From Catonia carolina (Eukaryota > Arthropoda > Insecta > Hemiptera > Achilidae): a DNA stretch of 64,000 nucleotides. Location of the stretch: positions 47,740,727 through 47,804,726 of the forward strand of contig JAQMRL010000007.1 in NCBI GenBank assembly GCA_035578175.1, read 5' to 3'. Positions 36,776 through 48,400 of this stretch are shown here, piece by piece; position 1 is the first letter of the stretch; the number at the start of each line of letters is the position of its first letter. The translations under genes and the position numbers were made by a program. The notes under the pieces are model-generated. The model searched no databases. It saw only the letters and a program-made list of their open reading frames with translations, and was not told the origin of the DNA.

Positions 36776-37437
36776 ATGGCCGATTAAATTTTAACCATGA
36801 GTGAATGACGTTAAAATTAAAAATTAACCTCTGTAGAATTTTAAAATATGAAAAATCACTAATCGACGCTAAATTAAGCTTTGTAGAAAAAATTCTGGAA
36901 ATAAAATTATACATTTTGTTTTTGGTTTAACGTCTGACTGTTCTGCAATTACTGCTAATGCAGACGGTGAAGGATGAAATAATTCTTTTGTACCGTATGA
37001 AAACATGTCATGCCTGAATGAAATTCGAACCCAAGATCACATGATGAAAGGCGAGCACGTTACCAACTACGCCAATGCGGCCGGCATAACTTAATTATAC
37101 ATTTTTTGTCATTAAATCGCCCAATCGTGAGAGATCCCATTTTTACCGATTTTGATGAGCAAAATACAGATAATCATTAATTCACGCTAAACTAAGCCTT
37201 GCAGAAAAAATTGTTTGATATAAAAGTTGTAGGTTTGTTAATTTCCTACAAAATTAATTATATCCCCTTTTGTCCCAAAATGCATATTAAGGATACAATA
37301 AAAAAAATCATGTTTAAAAATGAGATCTCAGCTTCCCCAAGAATTTCAGCAGACATTGCACTTACCTTATCTTGTAGAGCATTAGAAATGTACTAAATAA
37401 TTTTAAAACAAAGCAGGAACCGTATTTGAGAAAATTG
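36776..37437 (-). repeat. Family B copy, split by a SINE
   Basis: Minus-strand body from aaccatgagtgaatgacg (near the family 3' end) to gagaaaattgcaaaaagtg (internal). Interrupted by the family C SINE at 36918-37092 with a duplicated 13 bp target. Lacks both termini. Joined at ~37440 to an opposite-strand partial copy. Confidence 0.8.
36918..37092 (-). repeat. Family C SINE inserted in family B, 13 bp TSD
   Basis: aattatacatttt occurs at 36905-36917 and 37093-37105, perfectly. Minus strand: ggccgcattggcgtagttgg head, B box gggttcgaattt, 3' stem with gtctgcattagcagtaattg, then an A-rich tail (taaaccaaaaacaa). A tRNA-derived SINE of 175 bp, subtype slightly different from the others (same as 61605-61760). 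Confidence 0.92.
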
Positions 37438-37444
37438 CAAAAAG

Positions 37445-37790
37445 TGATAGTTAGTGATTTCTGTTTTTATTTTTCATAAAAATTGATATTTTAAGATTTC
37501 GGCCGTAGTATCCATTTTACGACAAAAATGCATATGATCAAATTTATAGGAAATTAATAGATCTACAATTTTTCCCTACAGAGCCTTGTTTAGCGTCGAA
37601 GAGTGATTTTCCGTATTATTAAGCCAAACTAAGGTTTGGTTTTCATTTTTCATGATTCACTTTTTTATTTAAATTAGGTTATGTTTTTTGTGGTTAGTTT
37701 TTTGTTTATTTTTAATGTTTTATTAATGAGGCTATATTGTTTATTATTTACACTGGAAAGAGAAAGTCGTGTAAGTGTTTCACGCCAGTT
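37445..37790 (+). repeat. Family B partial copy (3' half)
   Basis: Plus-strand 3' half, from gtgatttctgttttt to ggaaagagaaagtcgtgtaa and the hairpin. It and the preceding minus copy have their 3' sides outward and meet at an internal point, so the pair is an inverted duplication centred near 37440. Confidence 0.75.
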
Positions 37791-37989
37791 TTTTTTAATT
37801 TAAAATATAAAACGATTTACTAAATTACTAAAATATGATTATGGAACCTGGTAACTTGTAAAGAAAAAGTTAATTTTTTCAGGTTTTTATAGTAGGGCTA
37901 TATTCTAAAGATAGGGTAAACATACATAAGTCCATCTTTATTGCTTTTATTATTAATTTATCCTTCTTTCCCAACAATGTTTTTGCAGT

Positions 37990-38345
37990 TTAGTTTAATC
38001 TAAAATTCCAAGCCTTTCCATTCATCCAATCCAATCTTTCTCTTTGAGGTCTCTAGTGGTTATGGATTATTCCACTCATCCATTGCTTTGCTGAGCGTCC
38101 TCATTTCCTTCTCTCACTTGGGGGTCCAGTTCGATACTCTGTTGGGCCACTTGTCTTCATTCATCCGCCGTATGTGACCATACCACGACATTGTAATTTT
38201 TCTATTTCATTTAATCCAATAGGGTGTAATGTGTAACGTTCTTCCTTCTAACGAGTACTTCTTTTGTCTTCTCTGTCGTCTCCTCTCATTTCCGTCAGAT
38301 CGCATTTGCTTCCTTCCAATAATTTTGTACGTTATTTTAGTTTTT
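37990..38345 (-). pseudogene. LINE reverse transcriptase C-terminal relic
   Basis: Minus strand. MSWYGHIRRMNEDKWPNRV at about 38195-38140 is the xxWxGHxxRMxxxRxPK box, followed by WTPK-EKEMRTLSKAMDEW and a basic IGLDEWKGL end. Stops and frame changes throughout. Typical of arthropod RTE/Jockey-like endonuclease-reverse transcriptases. Confidence 0.6.
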
Positions 38346-38400
38346 TGTTAGTTTTCCTGTTGTTCTGATTTGTAGAGTTCGTTACTGCTAATTCGCAACT

Positions 38401-38670
38401 ATGGGTTCGGTTCGGCTTTTTCGTTGTAAATATGTTTTTTATTCGGTATTTTTTTGTACATTGCTATTGTACGTGCTTTTTGGATGCGTTTCTGCCCACT
38501 TTGTGGGTTCAAGTATAAATTCAAGGCTTATGCTCAGTATTAAGTGTCCAAGTGCGAGGTCGATGCCTAATGTAGAGTTAATCAAGTACGAGGTCGATGC
38601 CTTATATAAAGGATATCCGAGAGCTAAGCCGATGCATCGTATTCATTCATCCAAGAATATGGTTGCTTAA
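38401..38670 (+). CDS. Hypothetical 89-codon frame with signal-like N-terminus
   Basis: MGSVRLFRCKYVFYSVFFC starts a hydrophobic stretch (about residues 10-32, ending GCVSAHF) that looks like a signal peptide or membrane segment, followed by a polar tail. The tail DNA holds an imperfect direct repeat (aagtgcgaggtcgatgcc / aagtacgaggtcgatgcc, ~38550 and ~38592). It sits between a LINE relic and a family B copy. No known family; could be chance. Confidence 0.2.
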   Translation: MGSVRLFRCKYVFYSVFFCTLLLYVLFGCVSAHFVGSSINSRLMLSIKCPSARSMPNVELIKYEVDALYKGYPRAKPMHRIHSSKNMVA

Positions 38671-38678
38671 TAATAAAA

Positions 38679-39165
38679 AATCTGGTGTGAAACACTCACA
38701 CAAATTTCTCTTGCCAATGCAAATAATTAACAATATAACGTAACATTATTAATAAAACAGAAATAAACAAAAAACTAACCTCAATATGCATAACCTTATT
38801 TTAATCGTGAGTGAATGATGTAAAATGAAAATCGACCTCAGGCTTAAAAATACGGAAAATCATTCTTTCACGATAAACTAGGCTCTGTAGAGAAAAATGC
38901 TCTAAATAAAAGTTGCAGATCTTTTAATTTCCTGTAAATTTGATTATACTTTTATCGTAAAATGCATACTAAGGCTGAAATCTTAAAAAATCCATTTTTT
39001 GCGAGAAAACAGGCTTTCCAAGAAGGTCAGCAGAGATGGTTCCTACCCCTATCTTGTAGAGCATAAAAAAATTAGTAAATGAGGCGATTGAAAACTCAAT
39101 TTTGAAAAATTGACATGAAAACAATACTTTCCTTCTTAATATTCACATAAGCAAGAGTAAGTAAA
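38679..39165 (-). repeat. Family B copy, internally deleted
   Basis: Both ends present: tctggtgtgaaacactcaca at 38680 and gcaagagtaagtaaaaaa at ~39150, each next to taaaaaa. About half of the body, including the CA tract, is missing. Confidence 0.85.
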
Positions 39166-39589
39166 AAAGTACTTATTATGTTTTATTAAATTTTACACGA
39201 GTCAAGCCGATCCATTCAACAGACAGACAACTGAAGTGACACCGGAATATCAAACAATAATTAGTAAATACTTTTCTATTTATTTGTGTTTAAACTGATC
39301 AGGAAATTTATTTACAATTTTATATACGTAGTATATTATTTATGTATACAACCCTAGTAAAATTGTTTGAATATAAATATATTTAATTATCTATGTACTG
39401 TATTTTTATAAATATTTAATTAGTAGTCTCCAGCAACATAAGTACGTACTTAATTATGTATCTATTGTAAACTTGTAGTTATTTTTTATATTTTTATTAA
39501 TGGCATTCCTTATTTATGTGCTTGTTATTTTAAATTAATATGTAAATAACCAATATAATACTGTAACAAAATGATCACACACATCCAAT

Positions 39590-39930
39590 ATGTGGTCACA
39601 ACTATTTGGTCTTCCTACCTTTTCCCGGATTTCTTCAGTCTTCATTGTGGTTCAACCTCAAGATCCAAAAATTTATTTCCCAAATTTATTTTCATCTGAA
39701 CGGCTTTAATCATCCTTTTAATTCTTTCTGAAAATTTCCACGATTCTGTAAAGTGTACCAGATTACTTTCCTATGTAAGTATTTATATCCTTTCCTACGT
39801 TCTGATTCGAATTTCCTTTAACCACAAAATGGTATTAAGATCTGCATCACTGTGTCTCCATATATTGCTCTGTTCACGGACTTCCTTCAGATATATCTCT
39901 CTTTTATTTCTAGTAAAACCTTCAGATAAA
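39590..39930 (-). pseudogene. Unassigned retroelement-like coding relic
   Basis: Minus strand in shifting frames: IWRHSDADLNTILWLKEIR, then SWKFSERIKRMIKAVQMKI and NLGNKFLDLEVEPQ. Polar, well-balanced composition unlike the AT-rich surroundings. It looks like part of a decayed transposon ORF but I cannot place it in a family. Confidence 0.3.
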
Positions 39931-40120
39931 TTTTTCATAATAATAATTGCTTCCTTATTTAACTTCAATTTTATTTAATAACTTTACCATTGTTAAAATT
40001 TTATTCTAGAAATGTTTGAGCCTGGGTATTGTTGATTATGTTTGGATATTTGGGCTTAGACTTTGTTTTACAGTATGCGCTTAATAAAGTATTACTTTAT
40101 AGAATATCATAACATTTAGT

Positions 40121-40508
40121 TGTTGTTTATGTTATCAGCCAAAAGGTTGGTTTGAACCTCTAGAGGCTTTACTAAGTGAAACGAGGAGTGAGGTAGTTTA
40201 CCATTGCCTTCTTTACTTAATAGAAAATTATCTTTATCAGCATGCCAAACCCTCTAAAAACATTCTTTTTACACTACAAATGACACCTTTACTTCATTCA
40301 CCACAGGGTCAGGCTGTTTAATGAAATTCATTACTCTTAGAGGAGATTACTCAAACTAGTGTCTTCTACACCAATACCTCTCCTGTTCTTAACTGCTTCA
40401 GTCTTATAATTGGGTAATCATGTGATAAGAAACAACTATTTTTTGCAGCCCTGGAACTAGCAGATCGAGTACAAATAATTTACTACTACACCTGCCTGTA
40501 ATAGGCAA
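40121..40508 (-). repeat. Family A copy 6, full length with TSD
   Basis: Perfect 10 bp duplication aacatttagt at 40111-40120 and 40509-40518. 3' tail tgttgtttatg on the left, 5' start at taataggcaa on the right. Confidence 0.88.
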
Positions 40509-40518
40509 AACATTTAGT

Positions 40519-41555
40519 ACGGATTGTCAAAAATACTGCATGCTGTTTTTGTTATTTTCATTTTAATACCTTCCGTGATATAATAATCGCCTTTTCAAAA
40601 GTGAAATTTTAAGCTTAAAATTGAAATGTATTTCATTTTATTAAAGTAGCTGGTTACACTTGTTTTAATTAAATTAGTATAATAATCTAAGTGAGATTTT
40701 TGGAAAAATTATGACGAAAATAAAATTCACATCGTATGGTATATCCACAAAAACATATAATTCTTTCAGGAAATAAACATTTTGTACGGTTTAAACATAA
40801 TTTTATTTGTAACGTGGAACATTAAACATGAAACGTAATTTTTAATTGAAATAATTTTGGCAAATCCATTATTATGAACATTGGTAAGCTTGGTTTGTAC
40901 AGATTAAAGGAAGTAGTATTATTAAGGAAGTTTCCGGTACATTAAATACATCCGCAAAAACGATAGTGCAAAATATGAAATTAAATATATTTTATAACAC
41001 AATCTAAATTATAAAATAGTAATTAGTAATAATTTTATTGCTGAAGAAATAATAGCTGTAATGTTAAATTTTATTGCAATTAAGTGATTAAGAATTATGA
41101 AATAAAAACCGTAAAAGGTAATAAAAAAGGAAAAAATAAATACTAAGTAATAATGATTATTATGGCGTTTAGTTTCATTTACTAATACTGTATGGTTGTA
41201 ATAAAATAATAAAAAATCCTTTCAACTTATTTAGAGACAATTAAAAATGCATAAAGATTTATAGTAATTGTCTTTCAGAATAAACATAAAGTTAATTAAC
41301 TTTCTTTCACAGTTAATAAAATTGTTCGTTTATAAAATGGTAAATATTTTCAGTTTGCACTCTCTTTCCCTTTGTTTATTTTACTATATTTTATTATAGG
41401 TAATAAATATCATGGGCAATCACACTTACTTTCTTGCAAGCTTTCAATTTACGAAATCTCAGAAAACGTTTGTTAGATAAAACATGATAATTACAAATGT
41501 CACAATATACTGCACTGTACTTAGGTATAGGATTATGCATTGGGGCAACGCAGAG
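40519..41555. other. AT-rich region
   Basis: Nothing recognised. Confidence 0.4.
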
Positions 41556-41561
41556 TAATTT

Positions 41562-42185
41562 TAAAAAACCTGGTGTGAAACACTCACACGACTTACTCTT
41601 TCCAATGAAACTAATTAACAATATAACCTAACATTAGTAATAAAACAATAGAAATAAACAAAAAACTAACCTCTAAAAACCTAACCTTATTTTAATCATG
41701 TGTGAAAGACGCAAAATGAAAATCAACCTCAATTAGGCTTAAAAATATAGAAAATCACTCTTTCACGCTAAACTAGGCTCTGAAGAGACAAATGCTCTAA
41801 TTAAAGTTGTGGATCATTTTATTTACTATAAATTTGATCATATACACTTTCGTCGTAAAATAAATACTAGGGCTGAAATCTTAAAAAATTAATTTTTTAA
41901 GATTTCCATGAAAAAAAAAACAGAAAATCGCTAATTACCGCTCAACTAAACTTTATACAAAAAAATGTTTGGAATAAAGTTGTAGGATTATATACATTTT
42001 TGCGCTAAAATGCATATTAAAGTCGCAATCTTAAAAAAACAATTTTTTACGAGAAAACAACTTCCCTAAAAATTTCAGCAGACATGGCGTCTACCCTATC
42101 TTGTAGAGCATACAAAATTTAGTAAATGAGGCGACTTCAAAAAAAAAATCGTTGTTCCGTTCTTGAGATATTCTGTTCACACACA

Positions 42186-42254
<69 letters not shown>

Positions 42255-42397
42255 ACCAATCGCTAAAAACATGTTTTTGGGTTCAGGGGTCTGAAAACGT
42301 GTAGATCCGGTGAAAACTTGATTTCGAAAAATCAACATGAAAACAATAATATATGTTCCTTCCTATATATTCATATACGAGGCAAGAGAAAGTAAAA
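41562..42397 (-). repeat. Family B copy, full ends with long CA tract
   Basis: 3' end cctggtgtgaaacactcaca at 41569 and 5' end ggcaagagaaagtaaaaaa at ~42381. CA microsatellite at 42179-42252. A deletion relative to the 30.8-31.9 kb copy removes the segment with the gttgaccgattttgat line. Confidence 0.87.
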
Positions 42398-42695
42398 AAT
42401 AAGTCGTACACATTGTGTAGTTATGAAACTTGCCACAACGAAGATTACAGAGTTAAAAAATATAAAACTTCGAATTTCTGAAAAGGAATTAACTACAATT
42501 CTGTTCGGTTTTTCAACAAATTACTGTTTACAATGAAACATCTTAAACTAAAACTTCGATTGCGAAATAAAAGGTTTTTATAACAAAAGATGCATTTTGT
42601 TCTGAACAGAAATTCTTATTATTTTGCAACAAAGGCTCTTCAAATGTAATCTATGTAAAAATTATAATTATTGAAAACATCATAGATGTAAAATG

Positions 42696-42910
42696 TGTTG
42701 TTTTAGGTCGTCAGCGGAAAGGTTGGTTTGAAGCTGTAGAGGTTTCACTAAGTAAAGAGAAGGATTTACTTTACACCCTGCAAATGACACCTGCATTTCT
42801 TTAATCACAGGGTCTGGCTGTAAAATAAAATTCATTACTCTCAGAAGAAATAACTTTGACTAGTGTATTTTACCTCTTCTATTTTTAAATGCTTCAATCA
42901 TATAATTAGC
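42696..42910 (-). repeat. Family A copy 7, internally deleted and 5'-truncated
   Basis: tgttttaggtcgtcagcgga, then the family to ctaagtaaag, a ~90 bp internal gap, then accctgcaaatgacacct to about 42910. Confidence 0.75.
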
Positions 42911-43094
42911 TTAAGAAATAATTGGCTAAAGAAAGGCTTTAAAGAATGTGTGGAAAAACATCCTTTTGGAAACCACATATTAGCTATTGGGATCATGAGC
43001 CATTAGGATCCCAATATTAGGATCCATAGGATTTTCATTATGAAAATGCAAATATTTTCCACCAGAGCGCAATACTTTTTCATCTTACACTTGT

Positions 43095-43471
43095 AGATTA
43101 GGTCAACAGCCGAAAGGCTGGTTTGAACCTCTAGAGGTTTTACTAAGTAAAAACGAGGAGTGAGGTGGTTTACTACTGAGTGGAAAAATATGCTTATCAG
43201 CATGTTAGGCCCTCCAAAAAGCACCCACTTTCCACCCTGCAAATGACATCTTCACTTCATTCACCACAGGGTCTGGCTGTATAATAAAATTTATTACTCT
43301 CAGAGGAGATAACTATGACTAGTGTCTTTTACACCTCTACCTCTTCTGTTCTTAAATAGTTCAGTCATATAAATCACTGACTATGTGATAAGAAACAGAA
43401 CTATTTTTGTAGCCCTGAAACCAACAGATCGAGTGCAATTAACTTAACACTCCACCTGCCTGTTGTGGGCA
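43095..43471 (-). repeat. Family A copy 8
   Basis: From attaggtcaacagccgaaag to ttgtgggcaa. Weak flanking match (acactt on both sides). The open frame at 43003-43242 belongs to this repeat. Confidence 0.82.
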
Positions 43472-44578
43472 AATATAACACTTATAGAGCCATTAATAAC
43501 CCTTTATAGGGCGAATTAATTTTCATAAAAATTTTGTAAATGAATGGTGGTTAAAAATAAGGCCACTTAAGTTTTCTGGTTGTAAATGAACAAATTTGAA
43601 CGTTACATGACAAGGAATACCGGGGTATATTCGTAAACGCTTGGCGTTCTGTTTTATGCACACTTATCAAAATTAAAATGTTTGTGTGGCTGGTGCTGCA
43701 TTCTACTTGAAAAGTGTCCTTATATGAAAACACTATCCGTTTCGGTGATTTTAAATGGTTTGTTTCTGAAAATGTAAGTATTAAACATAAGTATAATAGA
43801 ACAAAGTCTATTTTATTTATTTATAGACTAGTTTTTTTTTAATTTTTATTATATTAATGACACTAGCATTAGTGAATGAATTGTAATACACTAATCACTG
43901 TGCAACTGTCAACTGCAGAGAAGCTTGGTGGCTAAATAAAAGGACACCCTTTTCCAACACAAAACGTACTCAAAATATTTTTTAAATATATCAAAATGCA
44001 TAATTAAGTAATACGTATAAATATCATAAAAGTTAAAAATTAAAATAAAAAAAATTACCCCATTCAGGTACTTTGTACGGTGGTCACTAACCTATACTAT
44101 ACCTTAGATCACTAACCTATAAAGGGATGAATAATATTAATTAATATTATTTTATAATAATTAAATTAAAATTTCTAAGCTTTATTATAAGTACAATACA
44201 AAGTTTAAGTAAACTTTCTTAATATTTTATTTTAAAAAAGTCAACTACAATAACAGGATTAAATTTTTTAATTTATAGAAATTTAAATACATGCAATTTT
44301 TTCTGTTGTTACGTGATAAATCTATGCACATAAATTTCATATGTTTGTGTTCCGGGTATGGAGAGTGATGATGACATTTTAAGTATTTTTATAACTTCGT
44401 TACAACTTATATTCACTTTCACTTAATAAGCAAGATTTGATGTTCATGCAAAATTGCTTGTTGTTGATTTGATAGATATACTTTTTAGAAATTCATCCCT
44501 CAGCTAATTTGAATACCGTTTGGAAGAACCTGTTTTATTTTTACTTAATTCTGCAACTTATAACTTAACTGCGGTATA
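43472..44578. other. AT-rich region
   Basis: The phrase gatcactaacctata is duplicated (~44083 and ~44107). No gene recognised. Confidence 0.4.
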
Positions 44579-44580
44579 TA

Positions 44581-45587
44581 CAGGGTGATTCATGAAGTTC
44601 TCCCCCCACTTCTACAGCACATTGTACTAGTAAAAATAATGAAAAAATGTTATATAAACATAGGTCCGAAAACGCTTCGTTAGCGAGTTACAGCTAGCGA
44701 AAGTTTCGCCTGGATTTCAGTTCACCAGGTGAAATGAGGTCTTCCTGGAATTGTGGTAAGGTAGATTAAGGGGCAAATTCAATCATTTCTTATGGTTTTT
44801 GATCTGATAAATTGAATAAAACAGGTCCCAGATCTGTAAGTTAAATAGTTTTTAAGAAAACCAGTGTCAAATGCAAAAAATGGAGTGAAAAACTTATTTT
44901 TTCATCTTTGGGCAAGGATAACTGTGTTATTTCACCTAGAAACAGTTAAAATTTTTCAATAAAACATGTAGAAAATTTTATTCTGAACAAACCGGTGTAA
45001 ATTAAGTACACAGAAAGCGAATAGATGTTTGATTAAATGAGTTTTTATTCATAAGAGTACAAAGTAAAATTAACCGGAAAAACTAAAATGAAAAAATGTG
45101 TTTTTTTCACTCCATTTTTTTGCATTTGACACTGGTTTTCTCAAAAACTATTCGCTTTCTGTGTACTTTATTTACACCGGTTTGTTCAGAATAAAATTTT
45201 CTACATTTTTTATTGAAAATTTTTAACTGTTTCTTGGTGAAATAACAAAGTTATTCTTGCCCAAAGATGAAAAATGTGATTTTCACTCCATTTTTTGCAT
45301 TTGACACTGGTTTTCTCAAAAACTATTTAACTTACAGTTCTGGGACCTGTTTTATTCAATTTATCAGATCAAAAACCATAAGAAATGATTGAATTCGCCC
45401 CTTAATCTACCTTACCACAATTCCAGGAAGACCTCATTTCACCTGGTGAACTGAAATCCAGGCGAAACTTTCGCTAGCTGTAACTCGCTAACGAAGCGTT
45501 TTCGGACCTATGTTTATATAACATTTTTTCATTATTTTTACTAGTACAATGTGCTGTAGAAGTGGGGGGAGAACTTCATGAATCACC

Positions 45588-45590
<3 letters not shown>
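44581..45590. mobile_element. Foldback element with ~444 bp inverted arms
   Basis: Left arm 44581-45024 and right arm 45148-45590 are inverted copies with few differences. They start cagggtgattcatgaagttc and end with its complement, between TA dinucleotides (44579-44580 and 45591-45592). The 123 bp spacer contains an extra copy of the phrase tgcatttgacactggttttc already present once per arm. TACAGGGTGATTC ends and TA target point to the same Tc1/mariner-related group as the foldback at 2296-4719. No transposase. A diverged arm copy is at 23840-24035. Confidence 0.85.

Positions 45591-45621
<31 letters not shown>
45590..45621. repeat. (TA)n tract at foldback boundary
   Basis: Sixteen TA units directly follow the right end of the foldback; the element probably inserted into a TA microsatellite. 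Confidence 0.9.
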
Positions 45622-45626
<5 letters not shown>

Positions 45627-46271
45627 ACAATACATGTTATAGTCTTTCAAAATAATTTCATATCCTGTAATATTATACGACAACTTGGCGCATGCATGGT
45701 TTTGTATGTCCAACTGTTCTCGAAAACAGCTCTAACGATTTTCTTAAAAATTTGTGTTTAGGGGTTTACATGATCTAAAAATCGATTGCGCAAGGTCTCA
45801 TATTTCCAAAACATCGTTAACTTTCTAAATTAAGAAATATATTTAGAACAACAGGTTGGCTTCAGATGTAATAAACAATAACAGATGATATAGTAAACAA
45901 ATACACGGTATTTAAATTGTAAAGTCTACGTCAGAACTCCTTCAATAACTTATCTATTATCAACCCATTGTATTTCCATTCTTTTCGCAAATCGTTCATA
46001 ATAATCTGGAACTGAGACAAGCTCGGTTTTTTCTTTTACCATTAAAGCGTAAATAAACTTTGTAAATACTTATCTGGCTATTGTAAAATTATTTTATTTA
46101 TCCCTGCTTATAACAGTAACTTCGTCTTTTAGCTTTTATAAGCCATTTTAATCTCGAGTAAGTTAACTAGTGCGTAATAAAACCTCGTTCTTTTATCGAG
46201 ACATTTTGAAAACACTATCTTTATTTTTAACATTTGTTTTTTTTTTGAACTGTCATTGTGCTCTGAAGTAA
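45622..46271. other. AT-rich region
   Basis: Nothing recognised. Confidence 0.4.
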
Positions 46272-46273
46272 TA

Positions 46274-46888
46274 CGAAGCTTGATAAAAAATACGGTAAAT
46301 AATTATATTACGAACAAAGTAATAAGCTTACATCAAATCTGAATTTATACCCTTTAAAGTACTCTCCTTGGTAAGCGATGTACTTATCGGAACGTTGATT
46401 TTATGATTGGAAGCACTTCTGGAAGACTTCTTTCGGAAGGACTTTCGGCTGCTTTGTCGTGGCCCCCTCAATGTCGGGAACGGTGTCAAAATGTTTTCGT
46501 TTTAGTCAAAAATTTTATATTTTTTTACCAAATTGAAGGCTTTCCTTGCTTCATGAAGGTTTTCTTTGTTTCGTAAATAATCAAAGTTTTCAGAGTCACC
46601 AAATTATCGCCATTAATTTTAAAATTGAGTTTCTTTGGCACTTTGTTGCAACTTAAAACAAAACTTAATTCCAATATATTGTTCGAATTTCATGATGTGC
46701 GCGACAGTTACGGTAAACACGACCACAATCTTCCTGCACTGAAATCCGATTGACAATTTACTATTTATTCAAACTTAACACTGACTATCTCAAATAATCA
46801 GGCTATCAGACTTATTACTTAAAATGAATCTAGTGTCAAGAAATCGTTCGTAATAAAATTATTCACCGTATTTGTTGATCACACCTCG
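46274..46888 (-). mobile_element. Internally deleted mariner-like element
   Basis: Ends related to cgaggtgtgatcaacaaata (right, minus strand) and a diverged left copy (cgaagcttgataaaaaatac), with TA at 46272-46273 and 46889-46890. The minus strand first encodes a mariner N-terminus (MKFEQYIGIKFCFKLQQSAK, from about 46695). After a gap comes the C-terminus: KHFDTVPDIEGATTKQ, VFQKCFQS, CIAxQGEYF-type end (IAYQGEYFKG). The catalytic core is deleted and frames are broken. Confidence 0.75.
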
Positions 46889-46989
46889 TATATATTATTT
46901 AAGTGTTAATAATTTAGCTGATTGATCCACATTAAAAACAATACATCCATAATTACTAATAAAACTAAAATAACTCAGATTCGGTCATT

Positions 46990-47076
46990 TTATTTCAAGA
47001 AGTATATGTTTTTCATTATTTACATTGGTAAGAGAAAGTCCTGTGAGTGTTTCACACCAGATTTTCAATTATTGAA
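46990..47076 (+). repeat. Family B 3'-end fragment
   Basis: Only the terminal ~85 bp remain: attggtaagagaaagtcc, hairpin ctgtgagtgtttcacac and cagatttt. It ends 34 bp before the next TIR element. Confidence 0.8.
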
Positions 47077-47110
47077 TGGTTAAAATTTAATTCTGATTTC
47101 GCAGCTTTTG

Positions 47111-48400
47111 GCGCTCCCTTGAGGTCTATTCCCAAGACGCTAGTTTACTAGATGTTAGTACTTACAGCTTATTAGTAACTAGTCCGTTTTTTGTTAGTTG
47201 AGTCCTGTTGTAAACAAACTGTGTATGTGTTAGTTCCTGTAAGTACACATCACACAAACACGCATTGCCTTGGGCGAATTCTCTGCAAGCTAACCGGTGA
47301 TCTAAAAAAAACACCCACTCATTACATTTTGTCAATTCAATCGTCAGTGGTATAATGTAATAGGCCTAATAATGAAATTATAATGTTTAGTCATTTTTAT
47401 ACACTTATTATTATTTTCATTTCACATGACTATCAGTTATTTATAGTGGTGTAATCAAAACAAAATAAATCTTGTATTATATGGGTCAGTCACATTTTGG
47501 AATACGTGGTGTGTGATGTCTTCAAGATTTAGTGTGCGATTTGATGTAAAATTCTATTTATTCACATCAATTTTCTTATTTTTTCTTAGTTTTTGGGTGT
47601 TAGTGGGTGGTTGTGTACGTGATTGTGCGACAACAGTTGTATTGACGATGGCGGACGAACCTTCTTCTTCCGGAAGTAATATTAAACATAAAAATCGGAA
47701 ACCTTTACGAAGCGGAGGAAAGACAATTGCGATTAATGTTTTCAACTAATAAATATCTTAATTTATAAATTAAAGAGATAAAATCACTTACTACTGAATT
47801 TACCGGTGTATCTTGTTCAAGTTTTCACATAGTACGAAAAGAATTTAAACAGAGTGATGTTTTAAAACCTCAGTTAAAAAAATAAAACGTAAAACGCCTG
47901 CTTTAGACAAATTTGATGATATCAACAAAACGGCTCTAAGATTTATTATTCATCAATTTTCCTTTAGAAATGAGTTACCTACTTTAAATAAGATTTTGTC
48001 GGTTGTCACTAATGGTCCTGATTTACCCAATATTGTCGGTTTAAATTCTGTATTAGTTCAATAGTTTTTTGTGTAAAAGTATGCAACGGTATGAAAGGTA
48101 CGAGCGGGCGTAATGTAAGCAAACGTTTTTGAACACTCTGTTCTGTTCGTTCTACTCGCCCGGTGGCTTGTTCCCGCTAGGACTCAACTAAGAAAAACGT
48201 ACTACAGCAATATTTCCAAACGTTCACACCAAGCTAGTTTACTAGCGCTAGTCAATCACGTGCCTTTTCTTCCCCTTCTAGCGCTAGTAAAATCAAACAT
48301 GTTTAAAGTCACTAGCGCTTAAACTAAACTAGCGGCTAGTTCTTCGTTCCCACGACGCACGAAGAAAAACTAGCGACGTGGGAATATGCCTTTAAGGCGC
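47111..48400 (+). mobile_element. TIR DNA transposon with transposase N-terminus, internally deleted
   Basis: Left end gcgctcccttgaggtctatt then cccaagacgctagttt; right end is the inverted equivalent (aaactagcgacgtgggaata, tgcctttaaggcgc). Subterminal inverted copies of tagcgctagt and ctagttt motifs crowd the right 200 bp. A broken transposase N-terminus lies in the middle. The TIR and the protein fit the IS630/Tc1-like transposons widespread in aphids and other arthropods, but the exact family is uncertain. Confidence 0.65.
47648..48063 (+). pseudogene. Transposase N-terminal relic (DDE superfamily endonuclease-like)
   Basis: From ATG 47648: MADEPSSSGSNIKHKNRKPL, then GKTIAINVFN and a stop, then further pieces in other frames: KEFKQSDVLKPQ, KRPALDKFDDINKTALRF, IIHQFSFRNELPTLNKIL. 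The order (basic N-terminus, xxVFNYF helix, KRxxLDxFDxxAxRxxI and PTLxKIL) is the DNA-binding half of the Tc1/IS630-like transposases found in aphids. An upstream in-frame ATG (47513) adds a hydrophobic stretch, more likely leader DNA. The catalytic DDE half is absent. Confidence 0.6.
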
